Assembly (NCBI RefSeq): GCF_000196235.1
Contig: NC_008541.1
Coordinates: forward strand, 4,154,001-4,218,000
DNA from: Arthrobacter sp. FB24
GTDB lineage: Bacteria; Actinomycetota; Actinomycetes; Actinomycetales; Micrococcaceae
Direction of reading: 5' to 3'
DNA length: 64,000 bases
Part shown: positions 1-9,272 of the stretch, piece after piece
Numbering within the stretch: position 1 is the first letter of the stretch
How the letters are laid out: each line of letters opens with the position of its first letter
Notes under the pieces: model-generated
What the model was told of the DNA's origin: nothing
Databases searched by the model: none
What the model saw: the letters and a program-made list of their open reading frames with translations, nothing else
Translations under genes and position numbers: made by a program

Positions 1-947
1 CCGTCCTGCCCGCTGAAGGCGGCTCATCCGGCCGGCCGGATTCCGCCAGCGCCAGGGGTGCCACCAGCCTGGGCACCGGTGAACTGATCCGGGCAGCGCT
101 CGACGCCGGATGCCGGCAGATCATCCTGGGCGTCGGCGGGAGCGCCAACACCGACGGCGGCGCCGGCGTCCTGCAGGGACTCGGCGCGCAGCTCCTCGAC
201 GCCGACGGCAACGAACTGCCGCCCGGCGGCGCGGCCCTCGCCAGGCTGGACCGGATCGATTTCTCCGGATTCGATTCGCGGCTGGACGATACACGCTTCG
301 TCCTAGCCAGCGACGTGGACAACCCGCTGCTCGGAGCCGAAGGAGCCGCGGCGATCTTCGGCCCGCAGAAGGGTGCCGGCCCGGAGGACGTGTCAATCCT
401 TAATGCCGCGCTTGCACACTTTGTGGATGTCCTCGCCGCCGAGATCGGGCCCCGCGCGCTGAAGGCCGCGGAGGCACCGGGCGCCGGAGCGGCGGGCGGT
501 GTTGGCTACGCGGCCATAGCCGTCCTGGCCGCGACGCGCAGGCCGGGCATCGACGTCGTGCTTGAATTCACCGGGCTCGCCGACCGGCTGGCCGGGGCAG
601 ACCTGGTGATCACCGGGGAAGGCAGCCTGGACGAACAGAGTTTGCTCGGCAAAACGCCCATGGGCGTGGCGCGAGCGGCCGCCCGGGCCGGCGTTCCGGT
701 GGTGGCCGTCTGCGGGCGGACCACGCTGACGCCGGAGCAGCAAAAGGATTCCGGATTCCGGCAGGTCTACCCCCTGACCTCGCTGGAGGCCAAGGTAGAA
801 ATATGTATAGCCGAAGCAGCACCCCTGCTTGAACAATTGGGAAAGCACATCGGCGCGGAACTGGCGGACCTGACCCGGGCCGCCACCACGGTTGATTCCG
901 CCGCGCCAGCGAACAACGCCCGCACTAAGGAGCCCCTCAATGTCTGA
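1..947 (+). CDS. Glycerate kinase, 5'-truncated by window edge
   Basis: The open frame enters from the left edge (first full codon at base 3) and ends at 947, so the N-terminus is missing. It carries the glycerate kinase GarK/GlxK-family motif [13 protein letters not shown] near the visible start, followed by a [13 protein letters not shown] segment and a late [19 protein letters not shown] block, all typical of the family. Known role: ATP-dependent phosphorylation of D-glycerate, the end of the glyoxylate/tartronate semialdehyde branch of allantoin use. The stop overlaps the allantoinase start by 8 bases, so the two are translationally coupled, which supports a ureide role. Confidence 0.9.
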   Translation, partial: VLPAEGGSSGRPDSASARGATSLGTGELIRAALDAGCRQIILGVGGSANTDGGAGVLQGLGAQLLDADGNELPPGGAALARLDRIDFSGFDSRLDDTRFVLASDVDNPLLGAEGAAAIFGPQKGAGPEDVSILNAALAHFVDVLAAEIGPRALKAAEAPGAGAAGGVGYAAIAVLAATRRPGIDVVLEFTGLADRLAGADLVITGEGSLDEQSLLGKTPMGVARAAARAGVPVVAVCGRTTLTPEQQKDSGFRQVYPLTSLEAKVEICIAEAAPLLEQLGKHIGAELADLTRAATTVDSAAPANNARTKEPLNV

Positions 948-2283
948 AGAAAGCTTTGACCTCGTTATCCGGGGGCAGCGTATCCTCACCACGGCCGGCA
1001 TCGCACCCCGGGAAGTGGGCGTGCGCGGCGGCAAGATCGTGGCCATCGAACCGCTCGGCAACGGCCTGGCCGGCGCCGAAGTGATCGAACTCGCCGACGA
1101 CGAAACCTTGATCCCCGGCCTGGTGGACACCCACGTCCACGTCAACGAGCCCGGCCGCACCGAATGGGAGGGCTTCGCGTCCGCCACCCGGGCCGCGGCA
1201 GCCGGCGGCGTCACCACCATCATCGACATGCCGCTGAACTCCATCCCGCCCACCACCACCGTTGAAGGCCTTAAGCTCAAGCGCGAAGTGGCCGAGGACC
1301 AGGCGTTCGTGGACGTCGGCTTCTGGGGCGGCGCCGTGCCCGGCAACAAGGCCGACCTGCGCCCGCTGCACGACGAAGGTGTGTTCGGTTTCAAGTGCTT
1401 CCTGCTGCACTCCGGCGTGGACGAGTTCCCGCACCTGGAGGCGGACGAGATGGAAGAGGACATGGCCGAGCTCAAGTCCTTCGACTCGCTCATGATCGTC
1501 CACGCCGAGGACTCGCACGCCATTGACCGCGCACCGCATCCGGGCGGCGACCACTACTCCACCTTCCTGGCATCCCGCCCCCGCGGCGCAGAGAACAAGG
1601 CCATCGCCGAGGTGATCGAGCGTGCCCGCTGGACGGGTGCCCGCGCCCACATCCTGCACCTCTCCTCTTCCGATGCGCTGCCGATGATCGCCAGCGCCAA
1701 GCGCGACGGCGTGCACCTCACTGTGGAGACCTGCCCGCACTACCTCACCCTGATGGCCGAGGAGATCCCCGACGGCGCCACCGCCTACAAGTGCTGCCCG
1801 CCCATCCGCGAGGCCTCCAACCGCGAGCTCCTCTGGAAGGGACTGCAAGACGGCACCATCGACTGCATCGTCTCCGACCACTCCCCGTCCACGCTTGACC
1901 TGAAGGATCTGGAAAACGGCGACTTCGCTGTGGCCTGGGGCGGCGTCTCCTCGCTGCAGCTTGGCCTGTCGCTGATCTGGACCGAGGCCCGGCACCGCAA
2001 CATCCCGCTGGAGCAGGTTGTTTCGTGGATGGCAGAGAAGCCGGCCGCCCTGGCACGACTCTCAAACAAGGGCCAGCTGGCGCTCGGTTTCGACGCCGAC
2101 TTCTCGGTCTTCGCGCCCGATGAGGCCTTCGTGGTGGACGTTTCCAAGCTCAAGCACAAGAACCCCATCACGCCCTACGACGGCAAGGCACTCTCCGGCG
2201 TGGTCCGGAAGACATTCCTGCGCGGACATGAAATCGATGGCCAGACCCCCGGCGGCAAGCTGATCCGCCGCGGCGGCGTCTGA
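940..2283 (+). CDS. allB: Allantoinase
   Basis: A 447-residue cyclic amidohydrolase that hydrolyses allantoin to allantoate. The metal-binding motif [11 protein letters not shown] lies near residue 60, the lysine normally carboxylated is in GFKCFL near 155, and later His/Asp ligands appear in VHAED, ILHLSS and VSDHSPS. The start is the ATG at 940 (MSEESFDL), preceded by AAGGAG with 7-base spacing; an upstream in-frame ATG at 892 lies inside the glycerate kinase gene and has no comparable site. It is coupled to the glycerate kinase gene, giving the order of a purine-ring degradation operon. Confidence 0.93.
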   Translation: MSEESFDLVIRGQRILTTAGIAPREVGVRGGKIVAIEPLGNGLAGAEVIELADDETLIPGLVDTHVHVNEPGRTEWEGFASATRAAAAGGVTTIIDMPLNSIPPTTTVEGLKLKREVAEDQAFVDVGFWGGAVPGNKADLRPLHDEGVFGFKCFLLHSGVDEFPHLEADEMEEDMAELKSFDSLMIVHAEDSHAIDRAPHPGGDHYSTFLASRPRGAENKAIAEVIERARWTGARAHILHLSSSDALPMIASAKRDGVHLTVETCPHYLTLMAEEIPDGATAYKCCPPIREASNRELLWKGLQDGTIDCIVSDHSPSTLDLKDLENGDFAVAWGGVSSLQLGLSLIWTEARHRNIPLEQVVSWMAEKPAALARLSNKGQLALGFDADFSVFAPDEAFVVDVSKLKHKNPITPYDGKALSGVVRKTFLRGHEIDGQTPGGKLIRRGGV

Positions 2284-2294
2284 GGCACCACGCC

Positions 2295-3059
2295 ATGGCT
2301 GTCCAGGTACATTCCCCGCGCGGCATATGCACTGCGGGCCCGGCGCAGGCTGGCCCGGCGCGGCCCGGTCCGGCGCAGGCCGGTCCGGCGCAGGCCGGTC
2401 CGGGGCAGCCCGGTCCGGGGCAGCCGGGTGCGCAGCTCAAAGCCCATGGCCTGGCCGTCTGGGTAACCCCGGACGACGGCCAGGACATTGACGACGCCGT
2501 TATGGCGCGCGCCGCGGAACTGTTGCTGGCGCGTGCCCTCAAGATTGCTCCGGAGGCGGAAGTCCATGTCTGGCCCGCCGCCGGAGCTGCAACTTCCGCT
2601 GCCGAGGCTGCCCTGCCGGGGGGACCGCACGGGGCAGCCCGCAGCGGAACCCGGGTGCCGTCGTCGCCCCTTACGGAGGACTCCCCGGAAGGGGACGACG
2701 ACGGCGCCACTCCCCTGCCGCCGTCGGCCGGTCCCGCGTGCCTCGTGTCCGTGGACCTCGCCGCGGGTGAGGTCCGGCTGGACGGCAAGCGGGTGGCGCT
2801 CACCGGCGTCGAGTTCAAGCTGCTGCGCTACCTCGTGGAAAATTGCTCGCGGACCGTCAGCCGGGAGGAATTGCGGCTGTTCCTGGAATCCTTTGATTCC
2901 CCAGCGGCGGCCTCGCGCTCTATCGATGTATACGTGGGGCGGGTGCGCCGGAAGCTGCGCCGCGGCCGGCACGCCATCGCCACAGTGCGCGGCGGCGGCT
3001 ACCAGTTCGTCCCGGGCGCGCACACTAAAGTTCGCGGCCCCGCGGAATACAGCATCTGA
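2295..3059 (+). CDS. Winged-helix DNA-binding protein with N-terminal GPAQA repeats
   Basis: A 254-residue protein. The C-terminal ~95 residues form an OmpR/PhoB-type winged helix (LTGVEFKLLRYLVEN, then the recognition region SRSIDVYVGRVRRKLRR and hairpin VRGGGYQF). There is no receiver domain with an acceptor Asp. Residues ~14-45 are five-residue repeats of the GPAQA/GPGQP type, from a 15-bp DNA repeat. The middle contains a short VWVTPDDGQDIDDAVMARAAELL segment and a Pro/Ser/Asp-rich linker. It follows allB by 11 bases and may be co-transcribed. No good ribosome site precedes the ATG used, so the true start could lie after the repeats. Target genes are not evident. Confidence 0.75.
   Translation: MAVQVHSPRGICTAGPAQAGPARPGPAQAGPAQAGPGQPGPGQPGAQLKAHGLAVWVTPDDGQDIDDAVMARAAELLLARALKIAPEAEVHVWPAAGAATSAAEAALPGGPHGAARSGTRVPSSPLTEDSPEGDDDGATPLPPSAGPACLVSVDLAAGEVRLDGKRVALTGVEFKLLRYLVENCSRTVSREELRLFLESFDSPAAASRSIDVYVGRVRRKLRRGRHAIATVRGGGYQFVPGAHTKVRGPAEYSI
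2337..2433 (+). repeat. 15-bp tandem repeat inside the winged-helix gene
   Basis: About six imperfect copies of a 15-base unit resembling GGCCCGGCGCAGGCC encode GPAQA, GPARP, GPAQA, GPAQA, GPGQP and GPGQP. The unit length keeps frame, so copy number could change without disrupting the gene. Function is unknown. Confidence 0.8.
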
Positions 3060-3144
3060 ACCGGTGGTTGTGCCATACAGCCGTCTGCCCCACCCCGTTG
3101 TTTACGCAGCTCTTTTGTCAGCAACAGACTCCCGAAGGATCATT

Positions 3145-3624
3145 ATGAGCCCCACTCTGACCACCAAGCTCCAGCCCGGAACCCAGGCACCGGATTTCAC
3201 CCTGCCGGACGCTGAGGGCAAGCCCACCTCGCTGGCCGATTACCGCGGCAAGAACGTCATCGTGTACTTCTACCCCGAAGCGGCCACGCCCGGCTGCACC
3301 ACGGAGGCGTGCGACTTCCGCGACAGCCTCGAGTCCCTGCAGGGCTCCGGCTACGAGGTCCTGGGCGTCTCCCCCGACGCTCCCGAAAAGCTGGCCCACT
3401 TCACCGGCGACTTTGCCCTGACCTTCCCGCTCCTGGCCGACGAGGACCACTCCGTGGCCCTGGCCTACGGCGCCTGGGGCGAAAAGCTGCGCGATGGCGA
3501 GGTCACTGAAGGAATCGTCCGCTCCACCGTGGTGCTCGACCCCGAGGGCAAAGTGAAGCTGGCCCAGTACCAGGTCAAGGCCCAGGGCCACGTCGCAGCG
3601 CTGAAGGAAACCCTGGGCCTCTAG
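3145..3624 (+). CDS. bcp: Thiol peroxidase, Bcp/PrxQ-type peroxiredoxin
   Basis: A 159-residue cytoplasmic peroxiredoxin reducing hydroperoxides with thioredoxin. The family pattern is clear: PGTQAPDFTLPD at the N-terminus, then FYPEAATPGCTTEACDFRD near residues 42-60. This contains the peroxidatic Cys in PGCT and the resolving Cys five residues later, as in atypical 2-Cys Bcp enzymes. The conserved Arg is in GIVRSTVVLD. The start at 3145 has an AAGGA sequence about 7 bases upstream; the longer open frame running in from 2488 is out-of-frame readthrough of the regulator gene. Probably monocistronic and housekeeping. Confidence 0.92.
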   Translation: MSPTLTTKLQPGTQAPDFTLPDAEGKPTSLADYRGKNVIVYFYPEAATPGCTTEACDFRDSLESLQGSGYEVLGVSPDAPEKLAHFTGDFALTFPLLADEDHSVALAYGAWGEKLRDGEVTEGIVRSTVVLDPEGKVKLAQYQVKAQGHVAALKETLGL

Positions 3625-3639
3625 CCCCTCCTCCCGCCG

Positions 3640-3860
3640 GACGCTCTCTCACTTCCTGCGGGATCTGGGCAGACGCTCTCTCACTTCCTGCACGATTTGG
3701 GCGGACGCTCTCACTTCCGGCACGATCTGGGCCGACGCTCTCTCACTTCCTGCACGATTTGGGCCGACGCTCTCTCACTTCCTGCACGATTTGGGCCGAC
3801 GCTCTCTCACTTATCGCAACAAAAGCCGGAACGCTCACTCACCGAGTGAGAGAGCGTTCC
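3640..3860. repeat. Array 1 of the ACGCTCTCTCACTT repeat family with terminal hairpin
   Basis: This fills the 300-bp gap between two convergent genes. Direct units begin at 3640, 3672, 3704, 3734, 3766 and 3798 (period 30-32), each opening with GACGCTCTCTCACTT and most continuing CCTGCACGATTTGGGC. The series ends in a dyad at 3828-3860, where GGAACGCTCACTCAC pairs with the inverted AGTGAGAGAGCGTTCC (one mismatch, loop CG). Related arrays lie near 8.3, 18.2 and 48.4 kb. The likely role is a bidirectional terminator or REP-like element. The bases from 3861 to the next gene's stop at 3926 show no feature. Confidence 0.9.
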
Positions 3861-3925
3861 GGTGGTTGGGGCCGAGGGTGGTTGGGGCCGCCGGTGATTG
3901 GTTCGCCGGCTCGGGCCTCCGGTGG

Positions 3926-4891
3926 CTAGCGACCGGCCGGTTCAGCGGCCAGCGCTGGCTGGCGCACCTGTGCCGGGGTGAAACGGGCGCCGGCGTCGGG
4001 GAATCCCGGAACCTCAATCCGTGCGTGGCTGTGGACTTCGGTGACCGTGTCCCGGATGTGCTGGGCGATCCCGGCCATGGTGGTGACCCACATTCCGTCC
4101 ATGTCCTTGACGCGGCTGATCAGCTGTTCCAGGGCCACGGCTTTCGAGGGCCGGCCGGAGATGAACGGGTGATTGGTCAGTACAAAGCAACTCCCGGCCG
4201 CATGGTGTGCCTCCGCTTCCAGCGTCCACATTTCCAGGACCTTGGCGGGGCTTTCGATGACGCCGCTGCCGGTGACCCCGGGATAGAACGCGTACTGCTC
4301 CCAGTCGTCGAGCGCCCAATCCACCGGGATTTCCACCAGGTCCCTGGAATCGCCCTCGCCGACGCTGAAGCGGTACGGTGCATCGCCGTCGAGCAGGCTT
4401 GAATCGTAGAGGAAGCCGCGGTCCGCAAGGAGCGCTGGCGAGTGCCAGTTCAGTTCCCACCACGGGGCCCGGTAACCGATCGGCCGGACACCGGCGACCT
4501 TGGCCAGCGCTTCCAGCCCGCGGTCGATGTACCGCGCCTCGGTGGCCGCGTCGATGCCCTGCATGGGTTCGTGCAGGTAGCCGTGGTGGGCGATTTCGTG
4601 GCCGGCGTCCACAATCCGGCGCACCACGTCGGGGTAGCTTTCAGCCGTGAATCCGGGAATGAAGAACGTGGCCTGGATGTCCTGGCGCTGCAGGATCTGG
4701 AGCAGCCGGGGCACTGCAACCTTGGGCCCGTAGGACTGGTGCGTCATGAGCGACATCCGGCGGGTGCTGGTGGGGTCGTGCGCAATGGTGCATGATTCCG
4801 CGTCCACATCGAAGGTGAAGGACGCGGCCGCCCGGAACCCTTCGGGCCAGGTGATGGGATGGGCGGAGTCCGGGAAGGCGGGGAATTCCAT
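3926..4891 (-). CDS. Polysaccharide deacetylase family protein (PuuE-like)
   Basis: A 321-residue NodB-fold hydrolase. Visible catalytic motifs are FTFDVDAES near residue 27 (metal-binding Asp), HEIAHHGYLHE near 100 (His-x3-His), and YRAPWWE near 147. Members of this clade include cofactor-independent allantoinase PuuE and cell-wall chitin/peptidoglycan deacetylases. No signal peptide is seen, which favours a cytosolic amidohydrolase. It lies 14 bases downstream of an NCS1 nucleobase/allantoin permease gene with a divergent PucR regulator, so I infer a ureide or pyrimidine substrate. The exact substrate cannot be read from sequence, and allantoinase AllB is already encoded nearby. Confidence 0.8.
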   Translation of the reverse strand: MEFPAFPDSAHPITWPEGFRAAASFTFDVDAESCTIAHDPTSTRRMSLMTHQSYGPKVAVPRLLQILQRQDIQATFFIPGFTAESYPDVVRRIVDAGHEIAHHGYLHEPMQGIDAATEARYIDRGLEALAKVAGVRPIGYRAPWWELNWHSPALLADRGFLYDSSLLDGDAPYRFSVGEGDSRDLVEIPVDWALDDWEQYAFYPGVTGSGVIESPAKVLEMWTLEAEAHHAAGSCFVLTNHPFISGRPSKAVALEQLISRVKDMDGMWVTTMAGIAQHIRDTVTEVHSHARIEVPGFPDAGARFTPAQVRQPALAAEPAGR

Positions 4892-4905
4892 GGTCCGAAT
4901 CCTTT

Positions 4906-6444
4906 CTACAGCGAGACTGCGGTGGTTGACGGGCGGGCTGAAGGTTCCGGGACCGTCGTCTCCGGGACGGTTACCTGGACCGGCTCAGCGGCGCCGCCGG
5001 CCAGAAATTTCCGGTGGACCCGGGGGCCAAGAACTGCGTAGCACGCTGCGCTGCTGACGCCGCCGGCGAGCCAGGAGAGGTCCCAGCCGCCCAGTGCCAC
5101 TGCGATGGGGCCCTGCATTGCGGGAACCAGGCCGTACATGAACAGCCAGGTGGCGAAAATGCCGACCAGGAGGGACACGACGCCCGCCCAGTTGACTCCG
5201 GGGAGCCGCTTAGTGCCCACGCCGTCGAACAGCCGTGAGGCCTCGCCGGGCCAGCGCTTCTCGATCCAGAAGAAATGCACCAGCATGACGCCGCCCCAGG
5301 CGGCCACCCAGGCCACGAGACCGATCAGCCACGCATCCAGGACGGAGGCGAAGTCCTCCTGGAAGATGAAGAATACGACGGCGATGAGCGAGAAAACGCC
5401 GACGAACAGATTGAGCTTGCGGCGGCTGATGGTGATGTCGAGGGCCTGGGTTGCGACTGAGAAGGTGTAGATGTTCAGGATGTTGGTGGCGATGGGTCCG
5501 TGCAGGACCATCAGGAGTACCGGAAGCGCGAGGACTCCGAAGTTTTGCACGATGAGTTTTCCGGGGTCGATCTCGCCACTGTTGGTTGCAAGGCTGGCGC
5601 CCAGGACTCCGAGCCAGACGACCGGGATGAACTGCCCCAGCACTGAGGCCAGGTAGACCTTGCGCTTCGGCACCTCGGTGCTCACAAAACGGGAGTAGTC
5701 AGCGGCGTAGGTGAACCAGGTGATTCCCCAGCCGATGCCGATGGCCGTCATAACGGCGCTCATGGCCGCGATCCGCTCCGAGCCTTCGAGGATGTTGCCG
5801 GCGGGTCCGGCGTAGGACCAGTTGATCTTCATGCCGAACCAGGCGACGGCGGACATCACCGCGAGGATGATGATGGTGGGCGGCACGGTCCACTTTTCAA
5901 AAGCCGCAATAGCCTTGTAGCCGAACCAGGCGATGGCAACCTGCGCAGCCATGATGGTGGTGGCGACACCGATCTTCCAGGCGTAGTTGTGGGCTGTCGG
6001 GTCCACCCAGCCGAGGGTGCCGAAGAGTGCCATGACAAGGTCCAGGATGATCCAGGTGTTGACGGCGCACCAGCCGATGACCAGTAGCGCCTGGATGGCG
6101 GCGGGAAGGTAGTTTCCGCGCCGGCCAAATGCCGCGCGGGCCAGCACCATGCCCGTGGCACCTGTCTTCTGGCCCAGCAGTACGAAGCAGCCGAACAGAA
6201 GCATGCCGATCAGGTTCCCCAAAACCAGGACGGTAACGGTGTCGGCGAAGCCAAGTCCGAGGTGGATGCCCAGGGCGCCGAGCACCCAGTTGATGGGCGC
6301 CAGGTTGGCTCCCGCCCAGATCCAGAACTGTCCGGAAACCTTCCGGGTCCGCTGTGATTCGGGGATGGGCTGAAGCCAGGCTTCAACGTCTTCGCCGGCT
6401 GCGGGCACGTGGCCGGCCGGGACTGCAGTGGAGTTGTTTTGCAT
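4906..6444 (-). CDS. NCS1 family nucleobase/allantoin:cation symporter
   Basis: A 512-residue integral membrane permease with about 12 hydrophobic segments. The N-terminal part (GQFWIWAGANLAPINWVLGA) matches the NCS1 family of cytosine, uracil, allantoin and hydantoin transporters. I place the start at the ATG at 6444 (MQNNSTAV), preceded by GGAGG at good spacing; a longer reading to 6558 would overlap the divergent regulator gene. It shares a 107-bp divergent intergenic region with pucR and is followed by the PuuE-like gene, suggesting a two-gene uptake/hydrolysis unit under PucR control. The substrate is inferred only from context. Confidence 0.88.
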   Translation of the reverse strand: MQNNSTAVPAGHVPAAGEDVEAWLQPIPESQRTRKVSGQFWIWAGANLAPINWVLGALGIHLGLGFADTVTVLVLGNLIGMLLFGCFVLLGQKTGATGMVLARAAFGRRGNYLPAAIQALLVIGWCAVNTWIILDLVMALFGTLGWVDPTAHNYAWKIGVATTIMAAQVAIAWFGYKAIAAFEKWTVPPTIIILAVMSAVAWFGMKINWSYAGPAGNILEGSERIAAMSAVMTAIGIGWGITWFTYAADYSRFVSTEVPKRKVYLASVLGQFIPVVWLGVLGASLATNSGEIDPGKLIVQNFGVLALPVLLMVLHGPIATNILNIYTFSVATQALDITISRRKLNLFVGVFSLIAVVFFIFQEDFASVLDAWLIGLVAWVAAWGGVMLVHFFWIEKRWPGEASRLFDGVGTKRLPGVNWAGVVSLLVGIFATWLFMYGLVPAMQGPIAVALGGWDLSWLAGGVSSAACYAVLGPRVHRKFLAGGAAEPVQVTVPETTVPEPSARPSTTAVSL

Positions 6445-6551
6445 GTGGGCCTCCGTGGGAGAAAGGGGATACAGCCAGAGTATGTGCCGCAGACCACACG
6501 CAACAAGATACGATATGTACATCAAAAGCCCCATTTGCATGACGGAGCGTA

Positions 6552-8201
6552 ATGCCAATAAAGCTCAGTGAGATCCTAAAACATGCCACCCTCACAGCCG
6601 CCGATCCCGTGATCCGCGCCGGTGCAGGCGCAGTGGCGGGTACGCAGCTGCGGTGGGTGCACTCCAGTGAAGTCCTGGACATCGCGCCGTTACTTAGCGG
6701 CGGCGAGCTGCTTCTTACCGGCGGCGACGCGCTGGTTACTGCCTCGGATGCACGCCGGGCGGAGTACGTCCGGCAGCTCTCGGAGCGCGGGGTTGGTGCG
6801 CTGGCGGTGGAAACTGGCCAGCGGCTCGCTTCACTGCCGTCGTCGATGATCCAGGCAGCGGAAACCGCCGGGCTTCCCCTTATCGAATTCCGCAAGGTGG
6901 TGCCCTTCGTGGGCATCATGCAGGCGATTAACTCGATGCTCGTCAGTGAATCGGTGGCCCATCTGCGCCGCGCGGATGAGGCCAGCCACGCCATGGCCGT
7001 TGAGCTGGCCCACGGGAGCAGCCTGGATCAGATCCTTGCCGTGCTGGCCGGAATCATTGGTGCGACCCTGGAGCTCTCATCCGTGTCCGGTGTAACGCTG
7101 GGCAACGCCGGCCCGGGCGGCGCCGATACGCGTCCGGCGGCCGGCGCCGGTACGCATCCGGGGAACGGCACGGCTTCCCAGCCGGCAGAGGGCCTGGAGT
7201 CCGGCACCGGCTCCCCGGCAGAGCCCGGAAGCGCGGCAGAGCCCGGAAGCGCGGCAGAGACGGGCATCGGCGGCACGTTGATAAGCATTGATGTGCCGGT
7301 CCGTGGCGTGCCCTCCGCGAGGTTGCTCATCAATGTCCCGGCCGACGGCGACGTCAACCTGGCGCGCGTGGCCGGCGGCCGCTGCGTGGACATCCTGTCG
7401 CTCGCTCTGCTGCAGCGGATGCCGCCCGGGCTGAAAGAAGTGGCCGGCACGGCGCTGCTGCGGGCCGTCAGTTCCGGCAGCCAGCCCTGGCGGCTTCAGC
7501 AGCTCTCCCCCGCCGCCGGGATCCTTCCCTCTGCGACGGTGGTCGCCGTCGTCGTCCGGTCGTCCACCTCACAGCAGCTGCGGGCGGCAATGGACACTAT
7601 CCTCAAGCGGTCGGCGCAGCAGAGCGCCAGCTATGTGGACAATGCCGAGCTCCTGGCGCTTGCCGCCCTCCCTTTTGACGGGGCGGCGGCCGCGCGGGCC
7701 GGGCTCGTGGCAGCACTCAGGGAGCTCCCGGTTGAGGCGGGGACCATGACGGCGGTGGGTCCGCTGGCCGCCGGGATCGAACACGCTCCCTGGTCGTTGT
7801 CGGAGGCGAAAAGCGCCCTGGATCTCGCCGTGAACGGCTCACTTCGGTCAGCGGCCCGGCCGGCGTCGGACACGGAAGGAGTGGTGATCGACGTCGAAAA
7901 TCTGGCGGTGGAGCGCCTGGCGGTGCAGCATCTGGACCAGGGCGCGCGGCAGGATTTCGTCCGCCAGCAGGTGGGGCCCCTGCTGGATCACGACGCGCGG
8001 CGCAACTCCCAGCTGCTCGCAACCCTGGCAACCTGGCTGGACTCTGGCTGCAACACCGCGCAGGCTGCCCGCGAACTGCATGTTGAGCGGCAGTCGATGC
8101 ATCACCGCATGCAGCGGATTTTTGAGTTGTGCGGCGGCGATCCGCGCGGAACCGGCCGGCTCGCTGCGCTGCACCTCGCCACCCGGCTGGCCGCGCTGTA
8201 G
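6552..8201 (+). CDS. PucR family transcriptional regulator
   Basis: A 549-residue regulator. Residues ~1-125 match the PucR N-terminal ligand-sensing domain (LSEILKHATLTAADPV, LLLTGGDAL). Residues ~180-235 are a Gly/Ala/Pro/Glu-rich linker with a repeated AEPGSA. The C-terminal ~60 residues are the PucR-type helix-turn-helix (WLDSGCNTAQAARELHVERQ, then HHRMQRI). The family activates purine/ureide catabolism and related nitrogen or amine pathways. ACGGAG lies just upstream of the ATG at 6552. The gene is divergent from the NCS1 permease; the shared region contains the palindrome ATGTACAT at 6515-6522, a weak operator candidate. Confidence 0.88.
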   Translation: MPIKLSEILKHATLTAADPVIRAGAGAVAGTQLRWVHSSEVLDIAPLLSGGELLLTGGDALVTASDARRAEYVRQLSERGVGALAVETGQRLASLPSSMIQAAETAGLPLIEFRKVVPFVGIMQAINSMLVSESVAHLRRADEASHAMAVELAHGSSLDQILAVLAGIIGATLELSSVSGVTLGNAGPGGADTRPAAGAGTHPGNGTASQPAEGLESGTGSPAEPGSAAEPGSAAETGIGGTLISIDVPVRGVPSARLLINVPADGDVNLARVAGGRCVDILSLALLQRMPPGLKEVAGTALLRAVSSGSQPWRLQQLSPAAGILPSATVVAVVVRSSTSQQLRAAMDTILKRSAQQSASYVDNAELLALAALPFDGAAAARAGLVAALRELPVEAGTMTAVGPLAAGIEHAPWSLSEAKSALDLAVNGSLRSAARPASDTEGVVIDVENLAVERLAVQHLDQGARQDFVRQQVGPLLDHDARRNSQLLATLATWLDSGCNTAQAARELHVERQSMHHRMQRIFELCGGDPRGTGRLAALHLATRLAAL

Positions 8202-8222
8202 CGAGTGGCCAACGCGTGAATG

Positions 8223-8358
8223 GACGCTCTCTCACTTAACGCAGGAAAAACCGGGACGCTCTCTCACTTTCTCCAAGAAAGTGAGAGAGCGTCCCGGCTT
8301 AACCGACCGGAAGTGAGAGAGCGTCCCGGCTTAACCGACCGGAAGTGAGAGAGCGTCC
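8223..8358. repeat. Array 2 of the ACGCTCTCTCACTT repeat family with perfect hairpin
   Basis: This fills the gap between convergent pucR and purU. One direct unit is at 8223, then a perfect dyad: arm 8253-8271 (GGGACGCTCTCTCACTTTC), loop TCCAA, arm 8277-8295. Two further inverted units with period 32 follow at about 8311 and 8343 (AAGTGAGAGAGCGTCC plus CGGCTTAACCGACCGG). The last unit runs directly into the purU stop codon. The structure would form a strong hairpin in transcripts from either side. Confidence 0.92.
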
Positions 8359-9269
8359 TAGCGGAGCACCACTGTCCTGTTGCCGCGCAGGATCACACGG
8401 CCCTCGCAATGCCAGCGCACCGCGTTGGAAAGGGCCTTGCACTCGGTGTCGCGTCCGGCGGCCACCAGGTCTTCCGGGCCGTAGGTGTGGTCCACCTCCA
8501 CCACCTGCTGGGCGATGATGGGTCCCTCGTCCAGCTCGCCGTTGACGTAGTGCGCGGTAGCCCCTACCGTCTTAACGCCGCGGGCGTAGGCCTGGTGGTA
8601 CGGCTTGGCGCCCTTGAAACTGGGCAGGAACGAGTGGTGGATGTTGATGGCACGGCCGTCCAGCTTGCGGGTGAGGCCGTCGCTAAGGACCTGCATGTAG
8701 CGGGCCAGCACCACCAGTTCCACGTCGAACTCGTCCACCAGCTCCAGCAGCCGCGCCTCGGCCTCGGGCTTGGTGGCGGCGGTAACGGGCACGTGGAAGA
8801 ACGGGATCCCGTGCCATGCCACCAGCGCCTGGTGGTCCGTGTGGTTGGACACCACGGCCACCACGTCCACCGGCAGCTCGCCGATCCTGGCACGGAACAG
8901 CAGGTCGTTGAGGCAGTGCCCGAACTTGGACACCATGATCAGCACGCGGCGCTTGGAACCGTGCGGCTCCAACCGCCAGCTCATCCCGAAGCGTTCAGCA
9001 ACCGGGGCAAAAGCGGCCCGCAGGGTCTCCGCGGTGGAGGCATCGCCGTCGGACGCAAAGTGCACCCGCATGAAGAAGTGCCCTTCGGAGCGTTCGCCGA
9101 ACTGCTGGTTGTCGATAATGTCGCAGCCGTGTTCCAGCAGGAAGCCGGAGACGGCGTGGACGATGCCCGGCGACTCGTTGCAGTCCAGCGTCAGGACATG
9201 TTCCACGGTGGTCGCGGCCGGGCCCGCGAAGGACGGAAGGGAAGAAGTTTCAGTCTCAATGGCAGTCAT
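8358..9269 (-). CDS. purU: Formyltetrahydrofolate deformylase (first copy)
   Basis: A 303-residue enzyme converting 10-formyl-THF to formate and THF. An N-terminal ACT domain (LTLDCNESPGIVHAVSGFLLEHG, about 26-100) precedes the formyltransferase-fold hydrolase. Family motifs are MVSKFGHCLNDLL, HVPVTAATKPEAE and INIHHSFLPSFKGAKPYHQA, with the catalytic Asp in GELDEGPII. It is the last gene of the sarcosine operon, 3 bases after sdaA. The context indicates it regenerates free THF when sarcosine demethylation loads the folate pool with one-carbon units. A second copy is at 29643-30572. Confidence 0.95.
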   Translation of the reverse strand: MTAIETETSSLPSFAGPAATTVEHVLTLDCNESPGIVHAVSGFLLEHGCDIIDNQQFGERSEGHFFMRVHFASDGDASTAETLRAAFAPVAERFGMSWRLEPHGSKRRVLIMVSKFGHCLNDLLFRARIGELPVDVVAVVSNHTDHQALVAWHGIPFFHVPVTAATKPEAEARLLELVDEFDVELVVLARYMQVLSDGLTRKLDGRAINIHHSFLPSFKGAKPYHQAYARGVKTVGATAHYVNGELDEGPIIAQQVVEVDHTYGPEDLVAAGRDTECKALSNAVRWHCEGRVILRGNRTVVLR

Positions 9270-9272
9270 GGC

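Noticed and set aside
3640..3860. CRISPR array
   Set aside because: The ~32-bp units repeat over their whole length with no unique spacers, no cas genes are nearby, and copies invert around a dyad.
3791..4402. + strand open frame starting in repeat array 1
   Set aside because: It begins inside the repeat and runs antisense to the polysaccharide deacetylase gene, which has all catalytic motifs.
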